A DNA stretch of 14,078 bases from Devosia sp. (GCA_016793415.1 JAEUMC010000233.1:1-14078), one strand, 5' to 3'; positions 1 through 7,035 are shown, numbered from the stretch's first letter. The notes: generated from the sequence alone by a model not told the origin. Translations and numbers: made by a program.

Positions 1-438
1 CAGCGCGTGGTCTACTTCATGCTCGACCTGCGCCAGCGCGGCCGCGACGTCCGCTGCCTGGTGCAGGGGCTCGAGGGGCTGATCATCGACACCTTGGCTG
101 CCTTCAACATCAAGGGTGAGCGGCGCGACGGCCGGATCGGCGTCTGGGTGGCGCGGCCGGACAAGGGCTTTGGCCGCGAGGACAAGGTGGCGGCGATCGG
201 CGTGCGCGTCAGCCGCTGGGTGACGTTCCACGGCATTGCCATCAATGTGTCGCCGACCCTTTCACACTTCGATGGCATCGTGCCTTGCGGCATCTCGGAC
301 CAGGGCGTGACCAGCTTCGAGGATCTCGGACAGCTGGCGTCGATGGCAGAAGTCGACGCCGCTTTGCGCGCGGCGTTCGAGCGCCGCTTTGGTGCGACTG
401 CAGACCTGCAGCCGCAGGCCCTTGTCAGTGCCGCCTGA
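1..438 (+). CDS. lipB: Lipoyl(octanoyl) transferase LipB, C-terminal part (5' end outside window)
   Basis: LipB moves octanoyl from octanoyl-ACP to the lipoyl domains of 2-oxoacid dehydrogenases and GcvH, the first step of lipoate synthesis in the cytoplasm. The open frame runs in from base 1, so the start is missing. The first residues [10 protein letters not shown] are the end of the HGPGQ..Y..LDL substrate-pocket motif. The catalytic pair is visible: the lysine in [10 protein letters not shown] and the cysteine in IVPCGI, followed by the usual GVTSFEDLG stretch. About 145 residues are present, roughly the C-terminal two thirds of a normal 210-250 residue LipB. The next gene starts 43 bases downstream on the same strand. 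Family assignment is secure from motifs. Confidence 0.96.
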   Translation, partial: QRVVYFMLDLRQRGRDVRCLVQGLEGLIIDTLAAFNIKGERRDGRIGVWVARPDKGFGREDKVAAIGVRVSRWVTFHGIAINVSPTLSHFDGIVPCGISDQGVTSFEDLGQLASMAEVDAALRAAFERRFGATADLQPQALVSAA

Positions 439-481
439 CGCACGCATTTTCTGATCTGACCGATTCCATGGGGGTGAGGCC

Positions 482-952
482 ATGACGCTGGACGATCTCA
501 AGAAAATCTTCCTCAGCCCGACGCTGTTCCGGCTGGAAACCATTCTCTCGCCGCGACTGGTGCCGGTGTTCTATGCAACCGGCCTGGCGGCACTGCTGCT
601 CTGGTCGGTGGGCCACCTGTTCGTCAGTTTCGGCCGCAACTTCGGCGATGGCCTGTGGGGCATCCTCGAGATCGCGGTCTATGGCGCGCTGTTCCTGATT
701 GCGCTGCGCATCGTGTGCGAAGTGCTGCTGGTGTTTTTCAAGGCCAATGAGACGGTCACCCGCACCGTGAGCCTCAGCCGGGTGCCGACCTCGCTGATCG
801 ATGAAGTGCGCGACGCCATCCACGACATCGCCGAGGATGAACCCTACGACGACGAGACCAGCGAAGGCGCCGCGGCCGCGGAGCCCGGTACTCCGGCCGT
901 GCGGCGAACCGCAAGGCGTACGCCGCCGCCGAGCGCCAAGCCGGACATCTGA
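482..952 (+). CDS. DUF4282-type two-helix membrane protein
   Basis: A 156-residue protein of unknown function that resembles the DUF4282 family as I know it: a short N-terminal stretch starting with an F-x-F/L-R motif, two membrane helices, then an (I/V)xCE-x-L-x-V-F-F-x-x-NE motif right after helix 2. Helices are predicted at about residues 26-49 and 61-86, and the ending CEVLLVFFKANET is characteristic. The tail (about 90-156) is soluble, first acidic (EDEPYDDETSE), then Ala/Pro/Arg-rich with a basic end (RRTARRTPPP), and probably disordered. The ATG follows GGGGTGAGG with short spacing. It lies 43 bases after lipB on the same strand and may share its transcript, and a strong terminator begins 6 bases after its stop. 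No enzymatic residues are evident. Confidence 0.85.
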   Translation: MTLDDLKKIFLSPTLFRLETILSPRLVPVFYATGLAALLLWSVGHLFVSFGRNFGDGLWGILEIAVYGALFLIALRIVCEVLLVFFKANETVTRTVSLSRVPTSLIDEVRDAIHDIAEDEPYDDETSEGAAAAEPGTPAVRRTARRTPPPSAKPDI

Positions 953-957
953 AACAG

Positions 958-983
958 AAAAGGCCGCCCTCGGGCGGCCTTTT
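958..983. terminator. Bidirectional intrinsic terminator between DUF4282 gene and doxX
   Basis: Perfect inverted repeat AAAAGGCCGCCC (958-969) and GGGCGGCCTTTT (972-983) with a very tight CTCG-type turn. The GC-rich stem is followed by a T run on the plus strand and preceded by an A run that becomes the T run on the minus strand. It sits between two converging genes (stops at 952 and 1027), so it can end both transcripts. Confidence 0.9.
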
Positions 984-1026
984 CGTGAGGGCGGGTGGCT
1001 CGCCCATGGATGGTGATCCAGAGAGA

Positions 1027-1458
1027 TCAGGCGGTGGCAAGCGAGCGGCGCGACTTCAGCACCTCGTCGACGCTCCAGGCGCCCGGCCCGGCGAACACCA
1101 GGTAGAGGAAGATGAAGCAGAACAGCACGGCGCCGTCGCCGCCATTGGCGACGGGGATGATGTTGCCCTGCCCCATCATCGGCACGTGCACGAACCAGAA
1201 GGCGTAGGCCATCTGGCCGGCGAGGATGAAGGCGACCGGCCGGGTGAAGACGCCGAGCAGGATCGCGAGGCCGCCGAACACTTCCAGCACGGCCGCCAGG
1301 CCCATCAGCGAGAACAGCTCGAACCCACCGCCGCCCATCTGCGAGGCCGGAAAGCCGAACATCTTCTGCGTGCCGTGCGCCATGAAGCAGAGCGCGGCAA
1401 CGATACGGAGAACGGCCAGCGCCTGCGGCTGGTACCGGTTGAGGGCTTCGAGATTCAT
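1027..1458 (-). CDS. DoxX-family integral membrane protein
   Basis: A 143-residue protein with about four hydrophobic helices (near residues 13-30, 48-70, 74-92 and 110-126). The pattern is typical of DoxX/DoxD-like proteins: LRIVAALCFMAHGTQKMFGF at the start, then AAVLEVFGGLAILLGVFTRPVAFIL, and a final helix with GPGAWSVDE. The best-characterised bacterial relatives (e.g. mycobacterial DoxX) have been linked to redox and thiol homeostasis, but most members are uncharacterised and no substrate can be assigned here. The ATG at 1458 is preferred over an upstream in-frame start because it is preceded by CAGGAAAAAGACCA and begins where family members begin. The gene stands alone, diverging from rimO and converging on the terminator at 958-983. 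Confidence 0.9.
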   Translation of the reverse strand: MNLEALNRYQPQALAVLRIVAALCFMAHGTQKMFGFPASQMGGGGFELFSLMGLAAVLEVFGGLAILLGVFTRPVAFILAGQMAYAFWFVHVPMMGQGNIIPVANGGDGAVLFCFIFLYLVFAGPGAWSVDEVLKSRRSLATA

Positions 1459-1538
1459 TGGTCTTTTTCCTGCTGGACGCCTCGGAGGTGGGCGCATCAG
1501 GAAACAAGAGCACGAGGCTCAGGATTCGGGTCAACTGA

Positions 1539-1552
1539 AGGTTTGGTAACCT
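1539..1552. promoter_or_regulatory. Operator-like inverted repeat between doxX and rimO
   Basis: AGGTT-TGGT-AACCT is a perfect 5-bp inverted repeat with a 4-base spacer, in the 192-bp divergent region and about 80 bases upstream of the doxX start. The layout is that of a dimeric regulator site, but no regulator is encoded in the window and short palindromes occur by chance. No convincing sigma-70 boxes could be read for either gene. Confidence 0.25.
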
Positions 1553-1560
1553 GACGGTCT

Positions 1561-1580
1561 CGTGATCGGGCGTGATCAGG
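1561..1580 (+). repeat. Tandem 10-base direct repeat upstream of rimO
   Basis: CGTGATCGGG (1561-1570) is followed directly by CGTGATCAGG (1571-1580), identical at 9 of 10 positions. The TGATCGG within the first copy (1563-1569) is also complementary to CCGATCA at 1606-1612, which is followed by a T-rich stretch (TTGCTTTTTT). A regulatory role is inference only. Confidence 0.4.
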
Positions 1581-1629
1581 GCTGCATTGCTTCCATCGCA
1601 GAGTACCGATCATTGCTTTTTTCCCGAGT

Positions 1630-1651
1630 TTGGCGCATAGGCACGCGCCAA
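1630..1651 (+). promoter_or_regulatory. Hairpin at the rimO translation start
   Basis: TTGGCGC (1630-1636) and GCGCCAA (1645-1651) form a perfect 7-bp stem with an 8-base loop ATAGGCAC. The last paired base is the A of the rimO ATG, and the loop carries AGG, the only ribosome-binding-like sequence upstream of that ATG. The structure is seen directly; an effect on translation is inferred. Confidence 0.45.
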
Positions 1652-3015
1652 TGACACAAGCTCCGAAAATCGGCCTGGTCAGCCTCGGCTGCCCCAAGGC
1701 TCTCGTCGACTCCGAACGCATCATGACGACGCTGCGCTCGCAGGGCTATGCGTTCTCGCGCGACTATGAGGGCGCGGACGTCGTGCTGGTCAACACCTGC
1801 GGCTTCCTCGACAGCGCCAAGAAGGAAAGTCTCGAGGCGATCGGCGAGGCCGTCGGCGCCAATGGCCGCGTCATCGTCACCGGCTGCCTCGGCGTCGAAG
1901 AAGAAATGATCCGCGCCACCCATCCGAGCGTGCTCGCCGTCACCGGCCCGCACCAGTACGAGGATGTGGTCAACGCGGTGAACACCCACGTGCCGCCGGT
2001 GCCGAACAAGTTCGTCGACCTGGTGCCGGAAGCCGGCCTGAAGCTCACGCCGCGCCACTACGCCTACATGAAGATTTCCGAGGGCTGCAACAACCGCTGC
2101 ACCTTCTGCATCATCCCGCAGATCCGCGGCGACCTGGTGTCGCGCCCGATCGCTTCGGTGCTGTACGAGGCCGAGCGACTGGTGGCGACGGGCGTCAAGG
2201 AGATCATGGTGATCTCGCAGGACACCTCGGCCTACGGGCTCGACATCAAGTACCAGAGCTCGAAGTTCCGCGGCCGCGACATCGAGGCGCGCTTCCAGAC
2301 CCTCGCCGAGGAACTGGGCAAGATGGACGTGTGGACCCGGCTCCACTACGTCTACCCCTACCCGCATGTCGACAGCGTCATTCCGCTGATGGCCGAGGGC
2401 AAGATCCTTCCCTATCTCGATATCCCGTTCCAGCACGCCTCGCCGCAAGTGCTGAAGGCGATGCGTCGCCCGGCCAACCAGGTCAAGACGCTCGACCGGA
2501 TCAAGGCCTGGCGCGCCGTCGCGCCGGACCTCGCCATCCGCTCCAACTTCATCGTCGGCTTCCCCGGCGAGACCGAGGAGGATTTCGAGTTCCTGCTCGA
2601 TTGGCTGGAGGAAGCGGAGATCGATCGCATCGGCTGCTTCGAGTACGAGCCGGTGACCGGCGCGCCGGCCAACGACATCGAGGGCATCGTCCCCGATGAG
2701 CTGAAGCGCGAGCGCTACGAGCGCCTGATGGAAGTGGCGCAGGACATCTCGGCTCATGTGCTGAGCAAGAAGGTCGGCCGCACCATCGACGTGCTGGTCG
2801 ACGACGTCGAGCCCGATACCGGTCGCGCTATCGGCCGCAGCCAGTGGGATGCGCCGGAGATCGACGGCACCGTGATCATCCACGAAGCCGACGGCATCAA
2901 GGTCGGCGACAAGGTCTCGGTGCTGGTGACCGAGTCGGACGAATACGACCTGTTCGGCGTGCCGTCGGCCGTCGCTGCCAAGGACGACAGCAAGCCCGCC
3001 GTCGTCGCCGGCTGA
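1651..3015 (+). CDS. rimO: Ribosomal protein S12 methylthiotransferase RimO
   Basis: A radical SAM enzyme that adds a methylthio group to a conserved aspartate of ribosomal protein S12. It is 454 residues from ATG 1651. The N-terminal UPF0004 domain carries three cluster cysteines (C14 in [13 protein letters not shown]50 in [15 protein letters not shown]79 in VTGCLG). The radical SAM core has the CxxxCxxC triad C146/C150/C153 in [20 protein letters not shown], and a C-terminal TRAM domain covers about the last 70 residues. The [11 protein letters not shown] and [12 protein letters not shown] forms point to RimO rather than the tRNA enzyme MiaB. An in-frame TTG at 1630 is possible, but it falls inside a hairpin stem, and the ATG gives the normal family N-terminus. 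Its stop overlaps the folP start by one base (TGATG). Confidence 0.97.
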   Translation: MTQAPKIGLVSLGCPKALVDSERIMTTLRSQGYAFSRDYEGADVVLVNTCGFLDSAKKESLEAIGEAVGANGRVIVTGCLGVEEEMIRATHPSVLAVTGPHQYEDVVNAVNTHVPPVPNKFVDLVPEAGLKLTPRHYAYMKISEGCNNRCTFCIIPQIRGDLVSRPIASVLYEAERLVATGVKEIMVISQDTSAYGLDIKYQSSKFRGRDIEARFQTLAEELGKMDVWTRLHYVYPYPHVDSVIPLMAEGKILPYLDIPFQHASPQVLKAMRRPANQVKTLDRIKAWRAVAPDLAIRSNFIVGFPGETEEDFEFLLDWLEEAEIDRIGCFEYEPVTGAPANDIEGIVPDELKRERYERLMEVAQDISAHVLSKKVGRTIDVLVDDVEPDTGRAIGRSQWDAPEIDGTVIIHEADGIKVGDKVSVLVTESDEYDLFGVPSAVAAKDDSKPAVVAG

Positions 3016-3869
3016 TGATCGGGCATCGCGAGTATGAGCTGGCGCCCCGGGGCGCCACGCTGCGGCTTGGCCGCACCGCCCGTCTGATGGGCATCCTCAA
3101 CGTCACCCCCGACAGTTTTTCCGATGGCGGCCGTTTCGACGCGCTGCCGGCGGCGCTGGCCCAGGCTCGCCGGATGCTGACTGAAGGCGCTGACATTATC
3201 GACATCGGCGGCGAGAGCACCCGGCCCGGGGCGGCCGAGGTCACGGCGTCAGACGAACTGGCACGGGTGCTGCCGGCGATCGCAGCGCTGCGGGCCGACG
3301 GCATCACCGCGCCGATCTCGATCGACACTTACAAGGCCGAGGTCGCCGACCGCGCCGTTGCCGCCGGGGCAACCATCATCAACGACGTCTATGGACTGCA
3401 ACGCCAGCCGGAAGTGGCGGCGGTGGCGGCGCAGCATGGCCTGCCGCTGGTGGTGATGCACTGGGACAAGGCCCGCGACACCGGTCGCGACGTGATGGCC
3501 GAGCTGGCGCGCTATTTCGACGTGACCCTCGCCATCGCCGACAAGGCGGGCGTCGCACGCCAGAACATCGTACTCGACCCGGGGTTCGGCTTCGCCAAAT
3601 CGCTGCGCGACAACTACGAGATCCTGCGGCGGCTACCGGAACTGGTGGCGTTGGGCTTCCCGGTGCTGGTCGGCACCTCCAGGAAATCGATGATCGGCAA
3701 GCTGCTCGACGTCCCCGCCGACGAGCGGCTGGCGGGAACGGTAGCGACCTCGGTGCTCGGCTATACCGCTGGCGCCCATATCTTCAGGGTCCACGACATC
3801 CGGCCCAACCGCGATGCCTTGCGCGTCGCCGAGGCGGCCCTATATGGACCGCGCGACCAGGATTCTTGA
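3015..3869 (+). CDS. folP: Dihydropteroate synthase
   Basis: Condenses p-aminobenzoate with 6-hydroxymethyl-7,8-dihydropterin pyrophosphate to form dihydropteroate, and is the sulfonamide target. It is a 284-residue TIM barrel with all family blocks: MGILNVTPDSFSDGG (25-39), DIIDIGGESTRPGA (60-73), SIDTY (102-106), INDVYG (122-127), the MHWD segment (148-151), LDPGFGFAKS (187-196), TSRKSMIG (221-228, pterin/phosphate-binding Ser-Arg-Lys) and RVHD (258-261). The loop after beta-1 is intact, with nothing suggesting drug-resistance remodelling. The start is the ATG inside TGATG that overlaps the rimO stop, which indicates translational coupling. The reading frame continues further upstream inside rimO, but that part is not homologous to the family. 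The next gene is folB. Confidence 0.97.
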   Translation: MIGHREYELAPRGATLRLGRTARLMGILNVTPDSFSDGGRFDALPAALAQARRMLTEGADIIDIGGESTRPGAAEVTASDELARVLPAIAALRADGITAPISIDTYKAEVADRAVAAGATIINDVYGLQRQPEVAAVAAQHGLPLVVMHWDKARDTGRDVMAELARYFDVTLAIADKAGVARQNIVLDPGFGFAKSLRDNYEILRRLPELVALGFPVLVGTSRKSMIGKLLDVPADERLAGTVATSVLGYTAGAHIFRVHDIRPNRDALRVAEAALYGPRDQDS

Positions 3870-3870
3870 C

Positions 3871-4257
3871 GTGACCAGAAACTTCGACGGCGACCGCATC
3901 ATCCTCAGGGACCTGGGGTTCTTCGGCTATCACGGCGTGATGCCCGAGGAGGCCGTGCTGGGCCAGCGCTTCTTTGTCGATCTGGTATGCGGTGCCGATC
4001 TCCTTGAGGCCGGGCGCAGCGACGAGCTGCAGCACTCGATCTCCTATGCCGAGATCTACGATGTGACCAAGGCAGCGTTCGAGGAGCAGCGCTTCAAGCT
4101 CATCGAAGCGGTCGGTCAGCGTATCGTCGACCGGCTGTTCGAGGCGTTCCCTGATATCCGTTGGGTCCAGGTGCGGGTGAAGAAGCCTGCTGCCCCGATC
4201 GTCATGGTGGCCGGCGAAGCGGCGATCGAACTGCATCGCCATCGGGATGCTCGCTGA
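3871..4257 (+). CDS. folB: Dihydroneopterin aldolase
   Basis: Converts 7,8-dihydroneopterin to 6-hydroxymethyl-7,8-dihydropterin plus glycolaldehyde. The 128-residue call shows the family signatures: ILRDLGFFGYHGVMPEE near the N-terminus with the substrate-facing glutamate, SISYAEIYD (about 57-65), LIEAVG (about 78-82) and VRVKKPAAPI (about 101-110), whose lysine is the catalytic region. I chose GTG 3871 because AGGA lies 8 bases upstream and the N-terminal length then matches the family. ATG 3844 is an alternative that would overlap folP by 26 bases and add nine residues. The stop overlaps folK by one base (TGATG). It lies between folP and folK in a standard folate cluster. Confidence 0.94.
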   Translation: MTRNFDGDRIILRDLGFFGYHGVMPEEAVLGQRFFVDLVCGADLLEAGRSDELQHSISYAEIYDVTKAAFEEQRFKLIEAVGQRIVDRLFEAFPDIRWVQVRVKKPAAPIVMVAGEAAIELHRHRDAR

Positions 4258-4715
4258 TGGCGCGTGCATGGCTCGGCCTTGGCGCCAATATCGGTGATCC
4301 GCCGGCACAGGTGCGCGAGGCGGTGGAGCGGCTCAACGCCTGGCCGGGCATCACCGTGGTGGCTCAGTCGACCATGCTGATCACCAAGCCCTGGGGCAAG
4401 ACCGACCAGCCGGTTTTCTCCAACATGGTGGTGGAAGTCGAGACCAGCCTCGCGCCGCTCGACCTGCTCGACGCCTGCCTCGGCATCGAGCGCGAAATGG
4501 GGCGAGTGCGCGACATCCGCTGGGGCCCGCGCCGCATCGATATCGACGTGGTGGCCTATGAGCGGCTGGAACTGGACACCGAGCGCCTGCACGTGCCGCA
4601 CCGCTACGCGCATGAACGCGACTTCGTGCTCATGCCGCTGCGCGAGATTGCGCCGGAGGTGGCGGAGTGGATCGTGGAGCGGCGTTTGGAGCATGAGGCG
4701 CCACCCCACCCTTGA
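4257..4715 (+). CDS. folK: 2-amino-4-hydroxy-6-hydroxymethyldihydropteridine pyrophosphokinase (HPPK)
   Basis: Transfers pyrophosphate from ATP to 6-hydroxymethyl-7,8-dihydropterin, making the FolP substrate. It has 152 residues with clear motifs: WLGLGANIGDP (5-15), TDQPVFSNMV (49-58), IEREMGRVRDIRWGPRRIDIDV (78-98, with the Mg-binding aspartates at 95 and 97), VPHRYAHERDFVLMPL (113-128) and EIAPE. The ATG at 4257 shares a base with the folB stop. The reading frame extends upstream inside folB without homology. The final residues (P149-P152) and the stop codon lie within the left arm of a palindromic repeat, so the C-terminal tail looks acquired from repeat DNA. The last recognisable HPPK residues are about 130-145, so activity should be unaffected. 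Confidence 0.96.
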   Translation: MARAWLGLGANIGDPPAQVREAVERLNAWPGITVVAQSTMLITKPWGKTDQPVFSNMVVEVETSLAPLDLLDACLGIEREMGRVRDIRWGPRRIDIDVVAYERLELDTERLHVPHRYAHERDFVLMPLREIAPEVAEWIVERRLEHEAPPHP

Positions 4716-4765
4716 TCCCTCCCCATGATGGGGAGGGAGACGATGGGGTGGGGGTAGCCCCACCC
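4701..4765. repeat. REP-like GC-rich palindromic repeat at folK 3' end
   Basis: Nested inverted repeats fill the gap between two converging genes. CCCCACCC (4704-4711) pairs with GGGTGGGG (4746-4753), enclosing a perfect 9-bp inner hairpin TCCCTCCCC (4716-4724) / GGGGAGGGA (4730-4738). A second CCCCACCC copy (4758-4765) can pair with the same GGGTGGGG across a GTAG loop, so two folds exclude each other. I recall similar CCCCACCC..TCCCTCCCC elements scattered in intergenic regions of Hyphomicrobiales, but copy number cannot be judged from one window. No T tract follows, so it is not a standard intrinsic terminator, though it may protect or end both transcripts. Confidence 0.75.
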
Positions 4766-4780
4766 ACCGCGGCCTGTGAC

Positions 4781-5557
4781 TCAGCCCCGCACCATCTCCA
4801 GCACGCGCACCGCGGCATCGAACTCCAGACGGCGCTTGGCGCGGCGCTCGGTGGCTTCCTCGACCTCACCCCACAGCCGGATGTTGTGGTCCTCGTCGAC
4901 ATGCGCGGCGGTCCACACCTCTTCCGGCGTCAGCAGCCCTTCCCGCAGCGCGATGCTGAGCAGGCCCGAGCCGGTGATGCCGGTCAGGGAGTTGAGGGCG
5001 ACAGCTTCGATCAGTTCGGCATCGGCCAGCGCCGCCCGCAGGCGTTCCAGCGTCGGGGCCGGCTGCGGCTGGTGCAGGATGCCGATGGTGGGCAGGAAGC
5101 CGATCTCGAAATGCCGGGCCAGCTTCACCAGCACGGCGTCCCACACCCGTTCCTGCTCGGCGACCAGTTCGCGCGGCGTGTCGGCACGATAGAGCAGCAG
5201 GTCGTTGCCGGAATATTTGACGATCTCCTCACGCAGCGCCGCGAGCCGTTCGTCGCCAGCCTCGACCGCCGAGTTGATCAGCCGAACCACCGGCATGGTC
5301 TTGGGATCGATGAACTCCTGCTGCGCCGCCCATTCCTCGGCCATGGCCGCGGCCACGGCCTGCTGCGGCACGACGACAGGTTTCTGCGCCGGCGTGCGCG
5401 GCGTCTTGCCGTCCAGCGTTACCGCAAAGCCTCCGGGCGCCGAGCCGACGCCCACCTCCTTGTAGAAGCGCTTGGGCAGTTCGACCTTGTTGAGGTGCTG
5501 CGCCCGGCCGTAGCCATCGTCCCGGTGCTTGTCGGCATCTTCCAGAAACTCGCGCAT
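4781..5557 (-). CDS. ATP12-family F1-ATPase assembly chaperone
   Basis: ATP12 proteins bind the F1 alpha subunit and assist assembly of the F1 part of ATP synthase. Homologues occur in mitochondria and alphaproteobacteria. The 258-residue protein has the family pattern: RFYKEVGV near 30-37, VTLDGKTPRTPAQKPVVVP (about 46-64), AEEWAAQ (73-79), IDPKTMPVVRLINSA (about 83-97), the SGNDLLLYRAD segment and TGSGLLSIAL, then an acidic/basic helical end with WGEVEEATERRAKRR. The ATG lies in a TGATG overlap with the upstream HAD gene, with GGAGG nearby, so the two are translationally coupled. It is the last gene of the minus-strand run. Its role is established for eukaryotic homologues and inferred here. 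Confidence 0.93.
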   Translation of the reverse strand: MREFLEDADKHRDDGYGRAQHLNKVELPKRFYKEVGVGSAPGGFAVTLDGKTPRTPAQKPVVVPQQAVAAAMAEEWAAQQEFIDPKTMPVVRLINSAVEAGDERLAALREEIVKYSGNDLLLYRADTPRELVAEQERVWDAVLVKLARHFEIGFLPTIGILHQPQPAPTLERLRAALADAELIEAVALNSLTGITGSGLLSIALREGLLTPEEVWTAAHVDEDHNIRLWGEVEEATERRAKRRLEFDAAVRVLEMVRG

Positions 5558-6216
5558 CAGGCCTCCAGCAGCTTGTCGACGGCGTCGACCAGTTGATCCA
5601 TGCGGTGGATGACGAGATGGGCGCCGGCGGCCTCCAGATCTGCTGCGGCGTGATAGCCCCAGGAGACTCCGAGAGCCTTGACCCCGGCGTTGCGGGCCAT
5701 CTTCATGTCGTGCGAGGTATCGCCGATCATTACGGTAGCTTCACGGCCGATGCCGGCCCTCTCCATCGCCGTCTCGATCATCTGCGGATCGGGCTTGCCG
5801 CGGTTGTGCGCCGGCGTTTGGATCGAGTTGAACCGACCGATGATCTCGTGCCGCTCCAACAGTGTAATGGCGCCAGCGTGGCCCTTGCCGGTGGCCACGG
5901 CGAGGATGGTATCCGGGTCAGCCTGCAAGCGATCGAGCGCCTCGAGCGCCCCATCGAACATCGGCTCACGGGCCAGGCCGGCCTTCCGAAGGTACGTCGC
6001 TCGGTAGGCGTCGAGGATCACATCGATCCGGTCACTGTCGACACCGGGGGCAAGGATCCCCATGGCATCGCGCGCGGTGATGCCGGAGATCGAGCGGATC
6101 GCGTCGTCGGTGGGGATCGCCTGCCCTACCTCGGCGAAGGACTCGCGGACCGTCTCGATGATCAGCGCTTCGGAATTGATCAGGGTGCCATCGAGATCGA
6201 AGACGACGAGCCGCAT
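5557..6216 (-). CDS. HAD-family phosphatase, phosphoglycolate phosphatase-like (copy 1)
   Basis: A HAD hydrolase of 219 residues with an alpha-helical C1 cap. All catalytic motifs are present: DLDGT with nucleophile D7 and acid/base D9, T109 in VATGKG, K141 in GKPDP, and D166/D170 in IGDTSHD. Overall it resembles Gph-type phosphatases, but the substrate cannot be read from sequence. I start at ATG 6216, just before the FDLDGT strand and 8 bases after AGGAG. The longer frame upstream encodes nothing family-like. It is a full-length paralogue of the next gene upstream (6311-6973); both share the SWGYH..A..L..AGA..(V/I)IH ending. Its stop overlaps the ATP12 gene start by one base. Confidence 0.93.
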   Translation of the reverse strand: MRLVVFDLDGTLINSEALIIETVRESFAEVGQAIPTDDAIRSISGITARDAMGILAPGVDSDRIDVILDAYRATYLRKAGLAREPMFDGALEALDRLQADPDTILAVATGKGHAGAITLLERHEIIGRFNSIQTPAHNRGKPDPQMIETAMERAGIGREATVMIGDTSHDMKMARNAGVKALGVSWGYHAAADLEAAGAHLVIHRMDQLVDAVDKLLEA

Positions 6217-6233
6217 CGGGAGAACTCCTGTGA

Positions 6234-6273
6234 GGCCCGGTGAGAACCACAATTTGCGAGGCGTGTCACGCCC
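6234..6273 (-). repeat. Duplicated leader element, copy A (upstream of HAD copy 1)
   Basis: This 40-base stretch matches 6993-7032 at 32 of 40 positions without gaps. Shared blocks include GGCCCG, AGAACCACAA and TCACGCCC. Both copies begin 18-20 bases upstream of the start codon of a paralogous HAD gene. Copy A contains the small palindrome GGCGTG-T-CACGCC (6260-6272). Confidence 0.8.
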
Positions 6274-6310
6274 GCCAAAGGCATGGCTCGATCGCGCAAA
6301 GCAGGACCGA

Positions 6311-6973
6311 CTACTCCAGCACCCGCTCGATCGCGGCATCGAGCTCGGAATAATCGTGGATCAAGGTCCCTGCCCCGGCTTTGATCAGTTCGGCGGCGTC
6401 GTGATAGCCCCAGCTGACGCCGATCGAGCGCACCTTGGCGGCGCGCGCCAGCTCCATGTCGAACACCGTGTCGCCCACCATCACCGTCTGGTCCGGAGCG
6501 GCGCCGGTCTCCTCCATGGCGCTGAGCAGCATGCCGGGATGCGGCTTGGAGGGGTTGTGATCGGGCGTCTGCAGGGTGGTGAAGTGCGCCGTGATCCGGT
6601 GGTTGTCGAGGATGCGGGCGACGCCCGTCAGTCCCTTGCCGGTGGCAATGCCAAGGACGGTGCCCTTCTGCTCACGCAGCCGATCCAGCGCCTCGCGGGC
6701 TCCCGGGTAGAGCGGTTCCCGGTCGAACTCGTGTTCCAGCGATGCCTTGTAGAAGCTCTTGTACTGCCCGACGATGCCTTCGATCACATCGATGTCGTCG
6801 GTCCCGGCCAACTGTCCCACAGCCACCGGCAGGGACAGGCCGATGATCTGTCGCACCTGCGCCGAGCTGGGCGCCGGCAGGTCGAGCGAGCGAAACGCCG
6901 ATCCCATGTGCTCAGAAATGAGCGCCTGGGTATCGATCAGCGTGCCATCCATATCGAAGACGATGAGCCGCAC
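6311..6973 (-). CDS. HAD-family phosphatase, phosphoglycolate phosphatase-like (copy 2)
   Basis: A second HAD hydrolase of 220 residues, paralogous to the downstream gene along its whole length. The catalytic set is complete: D7/D9 in FDMDGT, T111 in IATGKG, K143 in SKPHP, and D168/D172 in VGDTVFD. The cap region (about 15-90) differs most between copies, which suggests divergence in substrate choice. I chose GTG 6973, 8 bases after GAGGGGG, because it aligns exactly with the start of copy 1 (VRLIVFDMDG versus MRLVVFDLDG). ATG 7009 would add 12 residues, reach into the duplicated leader, and has no family support. It lies 94 bases upstream of copy 1 and 77 bases after the lectin-like gene. 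Confidence 0.92.
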   Translation of the reverse strand: MRLIVFDMDGTLIDTQALISEHMGSAFRSLDLPAPSSAQVRQIIGLSLPVAVGQLAGTDDIDVIEGIVGQYKSFYKASLEHEFDREPLYPGAREALDRLREQKGTVLGIATGKGLTGVARILDNHRITAHFTTLQTPDHNPSKPHPGMLLSAMEETGAAPDQTVMVGDTVFDMELARAAKVRSIGVSWGYHDAAELIKAGAGTLIHDYSELDAAIERVLE

Positions 6974-6992
6974 GGGAGTTCCCCCTCTATTC

Positions 6993-7035
6993 GGCCCGTT
7001 CAGAACCACAAGACGCAGGGCGGGTCACGCCCTGC
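6993..7035 (-). repeat. Duplicated leader element, copy B (upstream of HAD copy 2), with hairpin
   Basis: Bases 6993-7032 are the partner of 6234-6273 (32 of 40 identical). This copy holds a perfect 8-bp hairpin, GCAGGGCG (7015-7022) and CGCCCTGC (7028-7035), with loop GGTCA. The hairpin is 16 bases beyond the stop of the lectin-like gene but has no T tract on the minus strand, so a leader or processing role fits as well as termination. Confidence 0.8.

Noticed and set aside
425..1534. Minus-strand frame of 369 codons spanning the DUF4282 gene and doxX
   Set aside because: It crosses a terminator and two genes with better evidence, and its translation is arginine/alanine-rich noise.
1576..2883. 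Minus-strand open frame of 435 codons opposite rimO
   Set aside because: RimO on the plus strand carries all catalytic cysteines; the antisense product is rich in Asp/Ala/His with no recognisable motif.
4701..4765. CRISPR repeat or insertion-sequence end
   Set aside because: There is no regular spacer array, no transposase and no target duplication; the nested GC-rich palindromes fit a REP-like intergenic element.
4712..5596. Plus-strand frame of 294 codons opposite the ATP12 gene
   Set aside because: The minus strand holds a complete ATP12 protein with family motifs and a coupled start; the plus frame begins in the palindromic repeat and shows no homology.
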